Assembly (NCBI RefSeq): GCF_013373865.1
Contig: NC_050472.1
Location: 3,493,757-3,557,756, forward strand
DNA from: Monomorium pharaonis
Taxonomy: Eukaryota; Arthropoda; Insecta; Hymenoptera; Formicidae
DNA: 64,000 nucleotides
Direction: 5' to 3'
In this document: positions 26,996-38,573 of the stretch, one piece after another
Layout of the letters: the number at the start of each line of letters is the position of its first letter
Position numbering within the stretch: the first letter of the stretch is position 1
Notes under the pieces: model-generated
What the model saw: only the letters and a program-made list of their open reading frames with translations
Database searches by the model: none
What the model was told of the DNA's origin: nothing
Position numbers and translations under genes: made by a program

Positions 26996-27068
26996 GCGTG
27001 CAAACAACGAGATCCTTCCTTCGAGGATATGCAGCTCGGCCTGTGAAATCTCGACCGGGAAAACAGCC
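26996..27068 (+). repeat. Right member of an inverted repeat pair
   Basis: Matches the reverse complement of 25671-25740: an identical core (AACGAGATCCTTCCTTCG within 29 bases), then about 75-80% identity with small indels to GAAAACAGCC. It sits in a CpG-rich pocket with several overlapping frames. The indels break any shared frame, which speaks for a non-coding repeat rather than a duplicated exon. Confidence 0.75.
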
Positions 27069-30000
27069 TCGGGCTATGAAATCGTTTGCCATCATTCTTC
27101 AAAAAATACAAAGTACCGCATCAAGAGACACGACGGAAAGTATTTCGGGGAAGCTCTTCGGGTAGAGCGTAAGGAAGAGGTCTATTTGAGTTTATTTCAC
27201 GGCTTTCAACTTTACGAATCAATAATAGATATTGAAAAACTGTTTTTCTATACGAGAGACACCTCGTTATGTTAACGAGAATAAGCATGAGTAATGTATA
27301 TATAAATTAAAGACGTTGGCATATAAAGTTATATAGTTTGTGCAGAGATTACGCGAAAGCTTAGAAATTTGTAAAATGATAGGGATACGCGATATCTCGA
27401 TAGTTGGAAGAGAAGCTCATATTTCCGCATTAGATTTGCCATAAAAATTGTCTCGGTCATGTATGTAATATATGCCCGACGTAAAATTACCGTCGTTATA
27501 AATTGCATACGGCGCGTACAAGACATTTATATCTCGAATGCGGTTGTCGAATGCACGCATTTTATTGGCAAAATCAGTTAACACATTTTAAAAAACTGAG
27601 AGACATTAAACTTTTTAACTATTTTAGTTATTTTTGTTTTTGATTTAATTCTATATAAAAACTTATTATGGCTTTTCTTTTGCAGATGATTTGACTTAGT
27701 GTTAAAGAGATACAAATTATTTTATGCTTTTTTATTTATTATATAATTTTATTTTGCTTAGAAATATTATTTCGAGCCGAATTGCTTTCCTGTAAGCTCG
27801 AAAGCTAACAGGCATACATTCTATGGATCCATGAAACGCAATAAAAATAACCTTATATTTTCCTCTGGTTTTATTGTGGTTTTTGAAAACGCAGGACAAA
27901 TGGTAAACAAGACAATCATTCGTATTTTCTTTATAGTTTCGTGATATACGTAAAATCCGTTTAAATCTGGTTTTGTATTTGGAGCTTGAATCTCTTTTAA
28001 ATTCATCAAAGCACTTCAAAAGAAATTGATGATAAACCTTTAAGAAATAATGATTATTATTCCTTCTTAACAATTTATTATTGATTTTTGTAAGGACAAC
28101 ACATTAAAATATTTTTTTATTTACATTTAATGCATCCAAGACAATGTAAAATATAATATAATAAAAGAAACCAACTTGCGAGTTAGTGAATTCGCAAAAA
28201 GCAGACGCATCTTCGAACCGGTAAAAGCTTGCGAAAGCCATTATCGACACGGCGGAAGCTTTTCTTCGCGCGATCACAAATTCCGTCCCTTGCCGCGACT
28301 GTTCGGCGAACTTCGAAAGCGATGAGATCCAGATGGCTGCTAGTTTCGCAAACTTCGCTGACCAATTTCTCGCGACCGAGAAGCGACGCAGAAGCAGGCA
28401 GGTCCGGGACATTAAGCGATACTATGGTGGTGACGCTCCTATAATTAATGATCCCATAAGCCGGAATTATCGCAACGATGCACCGCGTCGATATCGATCT
28501 CTCCGAAGTCTAGAGAACCGTGAAATACTTCTCCTCGCCGAGTCATAATTAATAGATAGTAATCAAATATTATAGCCCATTGCGCGGAGGATCGCCCTTC
28601 CGATGGTAAATTATTACAGCGAATGTGACGCAAACACATTATGATTTACAGCTGAATGGGCGCGCGTTATAGATAGCACAATTACGGGTAAAATCTCGTA
28701 CGAGCACTCGATCACTATTTAATGTTCTTCGTATGCGATATATCGATCATCATATATTTACGCCGCGCTGTCATCTTCGATCGTTTTTCCCGCCTAGAGC
28801 CGCATATAATTCCTTCGCGTAATGTATTCATAGGATGGAGAGTTCATTTAGGATTTTAACTAACCGATATATTATTTATTTCAGAGAGAATTTTGTTTCA
28901 ATTTTGCATTACTATAAATATTGCCCGAGGTATTTTCGCGGATAAGCTCGGCTCATGAATAACACATACGCTGAAAAATCTTTTATATGCTAATGTTGCA
29001 TTGCGTATCATTCGCTAATCGAATATTAATTCCCGTCTTCTATTATCAGTCAATTTCGATCAAATATAGTTTTAAACCTATTTCCATAACGTAGACAGAG
29101 ACTGCATTATTTTAATACGAACTTTTTTTATGTATTTTTTTTTTATGTTTCTGCAGCATGAAGAGGATCGTTAAAATCATAATTAAATTGAACAAGAAAT
29201 GAACCTTCTTAAATCTCACATGAGATTAAGATGTCACACATTTGAGACAAGAAAATTTCAATATCTTACATTTAAGAACATAACTTATGATAAACGTTAA
29301 AAATCTCAACCAACTCCACACGCGTAAGGAAGCAATTTAAAATGTGTCCCGTAACTTATTTTTGCGCCGCTTTTCTCTACGTGGGAAAGAACGGACGAGG
29401 CCACGTCGAAACGTAAAAGTAATTTGTCGGATGAAAGCACTGAAGTACCAAGCAGGGAGCGGAACCCGGCGAACTTTTATTTCAACTTTTAATCCGTCAA
29501 AGCGTTCATCAGGGAAAATTTACGCGAGAAAAAAAAATTAATCTGATAAAATAGCTCGCGAGTGGACATGGCGGACGCGCGAGGGAGATAGTGCAGCTTA
29601 ATAACGGAATGAAATACTGCCACTTAAAAGGCCACTGGGCGAAAATAAATACGGGGAGATAGAACGTACGGGTAATGCGTTTATTATTCCCGGAATGGCG
29701 TTTCGTAAAGTTGCTATTGCAGTGTAGCGTTGTGACGAGACGAGAAACGGTGTCGTAATGCGACTACGGTGCTCCCCTCCCCTCCCCCGATCGTCATGAG
29801 TGCAATTTTCTAGCGACAGTAAGGAGAGACGTTTTTCAATGCAATAATTAACCGAGGGCGATGAGAGGAGTCTCGTAAATTTACGATAAAACAGGTACTC
29901 GATGAAAATATACGTGCGGGCAAAAGGGGGGGATCTCACTGTTATTACCACGATGCAAATCATCATTTGCAAATTTATCAGAATGACGCGGTAAGTTTAG

Positions 30001-30717
30001 GAAAGAAAAATGTTTACAGTCACAATATTGCCGCAAACTCTCCAAGTTCCCCTCGCTATATATGCCTGACTGCTCGAAAAAGTTTTGGTACAGCGGCAAG
30101 CAAAACAGTTATTAAAGTTACGTTATAATCACTTTGCTAAGCTCTTCGTCTGTTAACTTTGCAGATTTTATGGGCGCTCTCCTTCGTTTCCGTCGTAAAT
30201 TTCGAAGGAAAATGCCTCGCAGTTTATAAACCTCGAATTTTTATATTTAATCTCTGCAAAATGGCTTTGGATACAAGGCGAATATACAATATACATTACG
30301 GCAACACACATTTATCCAAGTTTTATAATAAACATTTAACGGCCGGAGCCTCAATTGTAAGCGTGTGCAATCGTGTCTCCCAGCGTTTACTCAGCTGTGA
30401 TTATTCCTACCAATTCATTAACCACGAGACACCGCTCTCTATTTATCGCCATTAACCATCGGCCATAAATATGCCTGCTGCGACACGAGCAGCCTTCGAG
30501 ATCTTAATCAAACGAATCGGGAATTACGGCGGAGTAAATTAATAACGGAGCAACACCAACATCGTCTCTTGCCGCGCCTGATTGGCCCAACAAGCTTAAC
30601 AGCCCGCCATTCATCTCGCGGGATCGATCGCAAGCCCTTGCACGAATCCGCTCTCCCGAGCCCCGAAGCTTATCGGAGGGCAGCGGGATGCCGGAGTCAT
30701 GGGGTACACGTAACATG

Positions 30718-30745
30718 CACACACACACACACACACACACACACA
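30718..30745. repeat. (CA)14 microsatellite
   Basis: A pure 28-base CA tract in intron 2 within a CpG-rich pocket. The His-Thr or Cys-Val frames across it are artefacts. Confidence 0.98.
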
Positions 30746-31778
30746 ACACCGGAAACCAGAAGCGGGATAGATGAACGCGAGTCCGAGCCGGCCACACACT
30801 CCCCGGCTTTCTCGCCGAACTCGCAGATCGTACTTTGAAAAGCTTTCGGAAGAGGCTCCCCCGGTTTATCATAATTGCATCTCACGGTATCCAAGCCCGC
30901 TCTTTCCTAACGAGCACGCAGCAGCGACGCGAGCAACGTAGTAGCTCGAGAAATTAGTATCCGGGCGAGTTTATGCCAGACCGTCAACGCCATGAATTAT
31001 GGATGCATCGGTCGGGTCCGGCGTTTTGCCCGTGCGCATGTTTTTTCGCACCATATCGTACGAAAGCGCGTCGTCTCTTTTTTTAGATTTTCAACTCGAC
31101 GTTGCGATTACACGTGAGCACGGGACCAACTCATGGTTATTTTTAGGGCGAGAAATATTAGCGTAGTATCTACGATTACAGGAAGATGATATAAAAAGTG
31201 CTAGGAACATATTAGAAAAGTATCTTAATTGAGAAAGAAATTTTTTAATTTCTTAGATTGTTTTTAATGTACAAATATTTATGATTAGTGTATTGCATAA
31301 TTATACATGGCTCTCGCATAATTACAAAATGTTAACTCTGCAAATTTCCATTTAACTTTAATGGTAGCTTCTTTCGTTAAATCAACACGTAAATCGAGAC
31401 AAGATTGCGCTTCGTCTGACCTATGCGTGTTTATTCCACTAGTTCCCCTTCACCGCGTTGCGTTGTGCCAGACAGTTACTTGTTTTCCGTCGGTGCTAAA
31501 AACTCGCACTCAACGGTACTCACCGCAGAACTCACCGGAAACTCTTTTCTTATGCGGAAATTAATTAAATTTCGTTGCAGCCATCAGGTTAATCTCAGGT
31601 CGTATACTTCGAAACCACTTGCATCTTCCACCCTTCAATGAACCTTGCGCGCGGCTAATTTCCTTTGGAAAAGTCTGCTAGGGAGTAAAATGAACGAATA
31701 TAATGAACAAGTGTAAACTCATACTGTCTTGTTTCGGTCCTTGTTTTCGAGAATTATTTCGAGATATTTCACAAGAAG

Positions 31779-31820
31779 GTAAATTGAAGACAAATTGAAA
31801 GACAAATTGAGACAAATTGA
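31779..31820 (+). repeat. Short tandem repeat of (A)GACAAATTGA
   Basis: Four consecutive variants of a 10-11 base unit (AAATTGAA, GACAAATTGAAA, GACAAATTGA, GACAAATTGA). A small minisatellite with no further function visible. Confidence 0.75.
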
Positions 31821-32145
31821 ACTCTAAGAAAAATCGAGACAAATATAACAATAAAATGTAAATAAAGTATTAGTATCTTTAATATTGTGAATGCGTTTTG
31901 CACTGAACTTACATTAAAAATCGAATCAATATTCTTCGATTAAGCGCAATTATAAATTAAAGGAAGCGGCAATATTATGATATCTAAGATATCTACAATA
32001 CGATCTGTGCACACGCAGCAATCAGTTAACTATAACATACTATGTGGAACTGCATCTCGTAGAGAAATTTAGCACGACAATGGCGGGATTAGTTCCAGCA
32101 GATCGTAGGACTTCCATTGTTCAGATTCAGTCGAACCATCTACGT

Positions 32146-32232
32146 CAGTACATTCCGGATTGTCCTGGCAGTCAGGCGATCCATCAGCTAATCAGTTCGC
32201 TCGACGTGTTTCTTGAAGTGTGCCGTTTTACA
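32146..32232 (-). pseudogene. Possible relic of an LDLa domain
   Basis: On the minus strand the frame around 32185-32150 reads DGSPDCQDNPEC, close to the LDLa core CDGxPDCxDxSDE. The preceding Cys codon is replaced by Ala, a residue of the SDE motif is missing, and an in-frame TGA stands just upstream. A second frame upstream reads CKTAHFKKHVERTD, which would fit the LDLa N-terminus if one frameshift were allowed. It does not look like a copy of this gene's own LDLa exon. A chance resemblance remains possible. Confidence 0.3.
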
Positions 32233-35200
32233 TGCGGGCCGGCGTCTATGCGGGTACTAAGATTGCCTTTATTTGCAAATGCTAGTCTGTCATTACGTTA
32301 ACTTCTCGGAAAGTTGTCTATTGAGGTATCCGCTTGAGGATAATTAAATTTATTGCCGAGTGTTCCAGGAATGTTACATGTGATGTCGACCATTGGTCCG
32401 AAAATAGGGAAAGAATGAAATTGAATTTCCTGTAAACGTTTGTAAATTAATGATAGCTTCTACAGCAGTGAAACATTCGATGCAAACAACTCTTTGTGAT
32501 TTTCATTATTAAACTTCTTTATAATTAAATTTCGGATTAAGTTTCTTGTCAGGATAAAGTTCATTGCGAAGTAATTAAAGAATATTGTTATTTATTTATA
32601 CATTTGAAGCCTTGATTCTCTTCAACATTCAGTTTTAAATTTCATCAACGTTGTTATTGGTAGTGATTAAATTTTTATTGGAAAAGAATGAAGTTTGTAT
32701 TACGTAGAGAATATAAAGGTCCGGTTGGTTTTTTTTTAGGGCGTTCTGCATATTAGTCTGGTTGATACAAAGTGACAAAATGAAACTGGACTGTAATATA
32801 AAATAATATTTTATAAAAATTGTACCCTGTAAATACGCGTGTCTTCCTAACGTTCTTATGGCCAGTAGTAAAATCTTTTACATAAATTTATGATTTTTGG
32901 GCTCAAGAAGCAAAATTTACGCAGTCGACCATGTCGCAAAAGTCAGCGTTAGCCGAGTACTTCCATATCTCTGTATAACGCGGAAAAAGTGTCACGAAAA
33001 TATGGAGATTTATATATACGCAACGTGAAGCACGTATTTCTCTAGAATTTGTACGTTCTGAATATGATTGCTGCGGTTCTATTTTTCTCTCGTGAGATAC
33101 AATTTTTTTTCACAGACGATAAGAAAAGATCAATATTTTCTATATACAGATGAGAAAAACTGCAGCACAAAACTTGAGTAAGTTATTTCTGTTAAAAAGT
33201 AATATACTATTTAGCAATAAAAACATTCGTATAATAATAAAATTATGATGCTATATTAAAACTTAAATTCAATATTAGTCCAATAATAACAAATTTATAT
33301 TTTAAGTGAAAAATAATCCAAAGACTTAACGGCGTTTGGGAAACTTCGCGTTTCATGATTTTACTTCGCTACGTAGCTTTTAAAGCAAGTTTGAATTTTA
33401 TGTCTTCTAATTGTCCGTTCAACAGATTCTTCCCTAATTATATCACGGAATTGTTTTAGCGCGCTCGTTAGTACATCGAAGTTCTCGGCGACAGAGCTGT
33501 CTGTGTCGTCGTGACTTTCACTATCGAACAACCTGGCGGAGCAACTTCCGGAAACGACGCTTCTTTCACATCCTCATATTTCATTGGCGCTCTCTAGACC
33601 ATCGCCGCCTACTTTTGGTAACTCTACCGACCGTGCCGAGTCATATTTTAAGCGAAACTTAATATAGCCGATTTATTGTCATTTCAAAAGATCATTTATA
33701 GCGTGCTCAGGGTACAATTTGCATTCTGTCTCTGTTCTTCTGGTCCAATGGAAGTCACGTGTTAAATTGCGAAGTAAGGATACGTATTTAGATGGTAAAA
33801 TGAATTAAAATTTCATAATTTTCTAATGAGATATATATATTCTTATATTTATGGTTAACGATTAGTGTTTCTAGACGATGACTACTCATCGAAACAGATC
33901 CTTAATAAATATGCGATTTTATCAACTTAAAGTACAAAGAATAGAATTGATTTATCGTTTCTCATATTTATGAGCCTCCCGATGGTCTAATTATCGTGAC
34001 TTGAGTTTTTCACCGGTTAAGATGTTGGCTTCTGAACACATAATACAGATCGTCGACCCGAATAATTTCAGCAATGAGAAACTGTGAAATATATCGACCA
34101 ATGCAGATCGGTTCTGAGTTTGAATGGCACCGCGATCGTATTTAATCAGCAAATGTGGGTGGCGCGTGAATCGCGTAGCGCGAATTCAGCATCCGTTCGT
34201 CGATTATAATCATTTGCCGTACAAGATTCGTCTGTTTCGTTATTTACGAAACGCTACGGGTGAAATGAGTCGTACAAATACAATTTCACGATTATACAAT
34301 GCTATTATGCGTTGTATTCTTTGCAAAATATATTTAACTAATTGCATATCGCGTATGATGAGTCTTGTGATAACAAAAGAACATAACCAAGTGTCCTCCG
34401 ATTTCAATAATAAGAGACGTAAAGTATTCTTGAAATTATATTTAACTTTTACATAAATTCTGTTATCTTTTATAATTTCCACAATATTAGCTTTACAGAA
34501 AATAACTAACATTTTTAAAGAAATATTTTACATCTTTAAGTGGAAGAATGCACTTATACAAAAATATGTGTTTTATTTTTAACTACATTTTATACGTGTA
34601 AATATCGTAACGTGTTTTCGCGAATGTTGTACGAGTACGTTACAACTTCGATGCTGCGCATCGATTTGTACAACAAATAATTTTTTATTTCAATTGGAAC
34701 ACGTAAATCTATGAGAAATATATCAGATAAATCATAGAGATGTATGTATCTAGTTGAAAACAAACAAATAAATATATAACCTCGCAGATTTCATAGATTG
34801 CGTTTTCAGACGGATAGGCTAAAACAAATTGATTGTAACATTTAATGGACTCTAGATCATGTACAACATATAAGCGAAATTATTAACTGTAAAATAGGGC
34901 TTAATAAATACATCATTTATTGGCACGCTGTCTCATTATACGGAATGTACTAATTACGAGGTACATAAATTACATGTAATTATATGTTTATAGGTAAATT
35001 TACAAATCCAAATATAAAAGTATAACAAACTCAAAAGAAAGTGAGAAACAATGTTAATGTGATTTTTGCAAAGAAAAATTTGTTAGAAAATATAATAAAA
35101 AATATATTACCTTCTCTCATATTTTTTTATAAGTAATTCTTTTGTTATTTTACTTAGAGATTTTTTTATCTGCGTGTATCACAAGCATGAATGTGAAAGA

Positions 35201-36909
35201 AGAATTAAAAATATCGCACAGTCTCAATATCTTGATTAATTTATTTAAGAAAAAATCTGTTAGTATTTCGACTATATCTAGTTTTGTAATACCAATCTTT
35301 ATTTTAATCTTTTACAGTTTATTCATTCATGTTTATTACTTAAATTTAAATTATTCGAGACAAAATGAGAATCAATAAATGCTTAATCGCAGAACGAAGT
35401 AATTTTTTGCATATATATTATCTCTATATCTACGAGAGTTAATTAGTTAATCAGATTTTCAATGCTATTAATCTCCAGAGTAGATTATTAAAGTACGGTA
35501 TTATTGGGAAATTGTATTGATATTCATTATAGTTGAACATTAGTTTTATTAGTTTTTCTATATATGTGCAATTTTATTAGATATTTTTTTTACTTTATTT
35601 ATTCAGCTTCTGTAATCACAATCTGTGATTTACAAGTTGACAAGTTAAATTAATAATTATAAGATTCGCATATGTTTGCAATTTATTTTCAATTGACACG
35701 TACGAGGGACCAAAGGCCGCGTAAACTTAGCGAACGAAAATTAATTTGTTTCTTCGTATTCACGAGTTGCAAAATGAAAGCTTTTCGACCTCAAATTGCG
35801 ATAAATCACGAACTAACGTGAGCAAATCTGTAATGTCGGCAATAATTTGCGAAATGTCAACGATAAACTCAATTAGGAGTTTAAAGAGAAATAGGCAACG
35901 TTTGGTGAAGCGTGTGAACGACACTGTTACCAGTTTACTAAGCAGATGATGCCTAGAACAGAAATTGACTTGTCCAACATACAGATTATAATAGCGTCAG
36001 TGCGCATATTTGCAGTAATCGAAATATTACTGTCATGAAAATCACCGGTTGAACAATTCTGACAAACGTAACGTTGCACGTTACTTTAATATCAAAAGAG
36101 ATAGCACCTATCATGTTATAATAACATTTATGGTACCTTTACAAACTCTCGTCGAATAAATAAAAAACGTAATTAAGAAACGTAATTATGTCGATTAAAT
36201 ATAAAATTAAGTAAATAATATAGTAATATAATAGAATCTAAGTCATTTGTTACATATCATTCAGTAACATTTATAAAAAAAATAGATTTGCAATATATAA
36301 AAACATGCTTCTATTATAATTAATCGAAAAAATACAAATTACATTAGAATATATATAAAAAAATTATTACATTAATGTACAAATTTACTACAAAATTGAG
36401 TCGAATAATGGAATCACATTATCACAGATTTTGAAATGTTTAATAAAGATAGGAAGACATTTTCTGACATCGTATTTCTTATGATATGCGCTGACACGTG
36501 GACATAAGAGACACCTCGCAAATGTATCTAACGCGTCTAGAATAATTTTCCGTGGCTCGATTCACCTTGTCGCCACGGTGATTTTATTACCGAACAGACA
36601 AACTTGGTCTGAAAAGATTAAATCTCAGGAAAAAACCTGTACCTGCTTTATATAAAATAAAATTAATAATAATTCTAAAATATAATTTCTCTGAAAATAA
36701 TATTATCGCATATATTTATAGCTATCAGTAACAAAGTTTTCGAGACGAAAAAATTTAAGAAATAAACAAGTAACATAAAATTAACTTTACCAGTAAACAT
36801 TAAACGCGCTACGGGTGTTAGTGACGCGTTAACTGACACGTCTATAACATAATTTCCTATGCTGGGGATAACGATGACCAAATTAATTATCATTTTATAG
36901 GATTGCGAC

Positions 36910-37033
36910 AGAAATTGGTTTGCGCATTGCTTCTCGTGTGCAACATTTCTCGCAATTAACTCTCATTTCATGCTATTCAAAGCACAGTCATAATTAGCAT
37001 CGCTTGAATGTTCAAATGCGTATCGACGCATTT
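36910..37033 (+). repeat. Diverged duplicated segment, copy A
   Basis: This 124-base segment aligns, at roughly 70% by eye, with 38441-38573 in the same orientation. Shared words include AGAAATTG near the start and TAATTAG.ATCGCTTGA...TTCAAAT near the end. It is non-coding; either a dispersed repeat family or an old local duplication. Confidence 0.6.
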
Positions 37034-38440
37034 ATGTTTCAATTTAATAAACGAATTAACTTGTATAAAATATAAATATATCTTTATGTTTTTTTAATGA
37101 GAGTCTCGATAATCAATAAAATTAATAAAATCAAGTTAAATCTTCAAGAATTATTAATTATCTTTACAATTTAATTATTACCTTATGGTAAAGATTATGT
37201 AAATAAAATTAATATTCAAATAACTTGTATTGTAATTTTTTTATAACTTATGCATTTTCTGCGAATTTCAACTTATTAATAAACCGCAATTGTGACGATG
37301 AACGCTAGGTAGACAAGCGCATGCCTGACTAAGAGAATAAGAGTCACGACACGTCAACTTCGAGCAATGTGAAAATTTGCGCGACTTGCGTTCGTGCTCC
37401 GTTATTTATACCTCGGTCATTCCACTACCTAGAAGGGACTGAAAGTGGACATGAAAAAGACGATGGTTATACGAATAACGCAGACATAGCACTCTGTATA
37501 GAAGGAAGAAAAATACGTACGTGTGTTCATGCACAAGAGTGAGTTAAATGCACGCGCGAAAAAAAGAGAATGAAAAAATATCTAGGAGAAGGAAAAGAGA
37601 CGAGTATTTGTGTTGAAGGAAAATAAAAATGAGTATGACAAAAAATCGTAAACACACGTAGAGACGAAAAAGAAATCTGAGCAATATGAGAACGAAGAAA
37701 ACCCAGAAAATAGAACAAGCAAAGAGCAAACACGAACTTGAGAGATTCATTCACTTTATCAGTCATCGCATTTTTCGTGTTCTTTTAAATTACGTAACTA
37801 TCATTATGTTGATTATCTCTCTTACAAATTATCTCTCTTGTCTTGAATGACTGCGAAATTTTATTCTATATACTTTTAATGATTCGAAGTCACAGAAAAT
37901 ATGATTTGAAATTTATAATTTGCTCTTGATTAAAATAAACGTTTTATTATGATATTAATTTTTGGCAAGGAATTAATAATTAATAAATTTTTATCTTTGC
38001 AAATATTATTTTTTATTTAAAATTTGTATAAATATTTAAATACATAACTATAACACAGTCTTGCATGTAAAAAATTACAATATTCTGGTTCACTTTTCAT
38101 ATTAAAATTATGAAGAGTGATTTAGGTATCATTAGAATTTTTTGCAAATATCTTGTGACTGTAATTCACAAGTTGATATTTGGCATACAATACAAACAGT
38201 TTCAGATTTTGTAGATTATTTCTGTCACTAATTCGCGTTTCTAAATCATCGAATAGGCATATATTTTTCTCTGTGAAAGAGGAACGCAAAATAAATTATC
38301 ATATTTTTATGACATATTGATAGCACGTTAATTATTCTTTCCTAATTCATTTTTTTATGTTTAGTTAATTAATTGCACGATATAAAGTGAGTTATATTTT
38401 GTAATTAGTTATTTAAAGGATCAGAATATTAACATTCTAT

Positions 38441-38573
38441 AGAAATTGATTTTGCGTGGTGCTTATTATCCATATGCAATGTTTGTCGTAATTACCTCCT
38501 ATTTGATGCGATTTACAGTGTGATTGTGTAATTAGTATCGCTTGACCATTCAAATACGTGTCAATATCTCATT
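38441..38573 (+). repeat. Diverged duplicated segment, copy B
   Basis: Partner of 36910-37033, 1.5 kb away in direct orientation. Conserved blocks (GAAATTG, TGCAA, GTAATTA, ATCGCTTGA) alternate with substituted and inserted bases, indicating an old event. Confidence 0.6.

Noticed and set aside
26731..27275. Overlapping 144- and 149-codon frames on the plus strand and a 104-codon frame on the minus strand
   Set aside because: No domain, low-complexity Arg/Ser composition, and the similarity with 25.7 kb is at DNA level with indels that break the frame, so it is a repeat rather than a gene.
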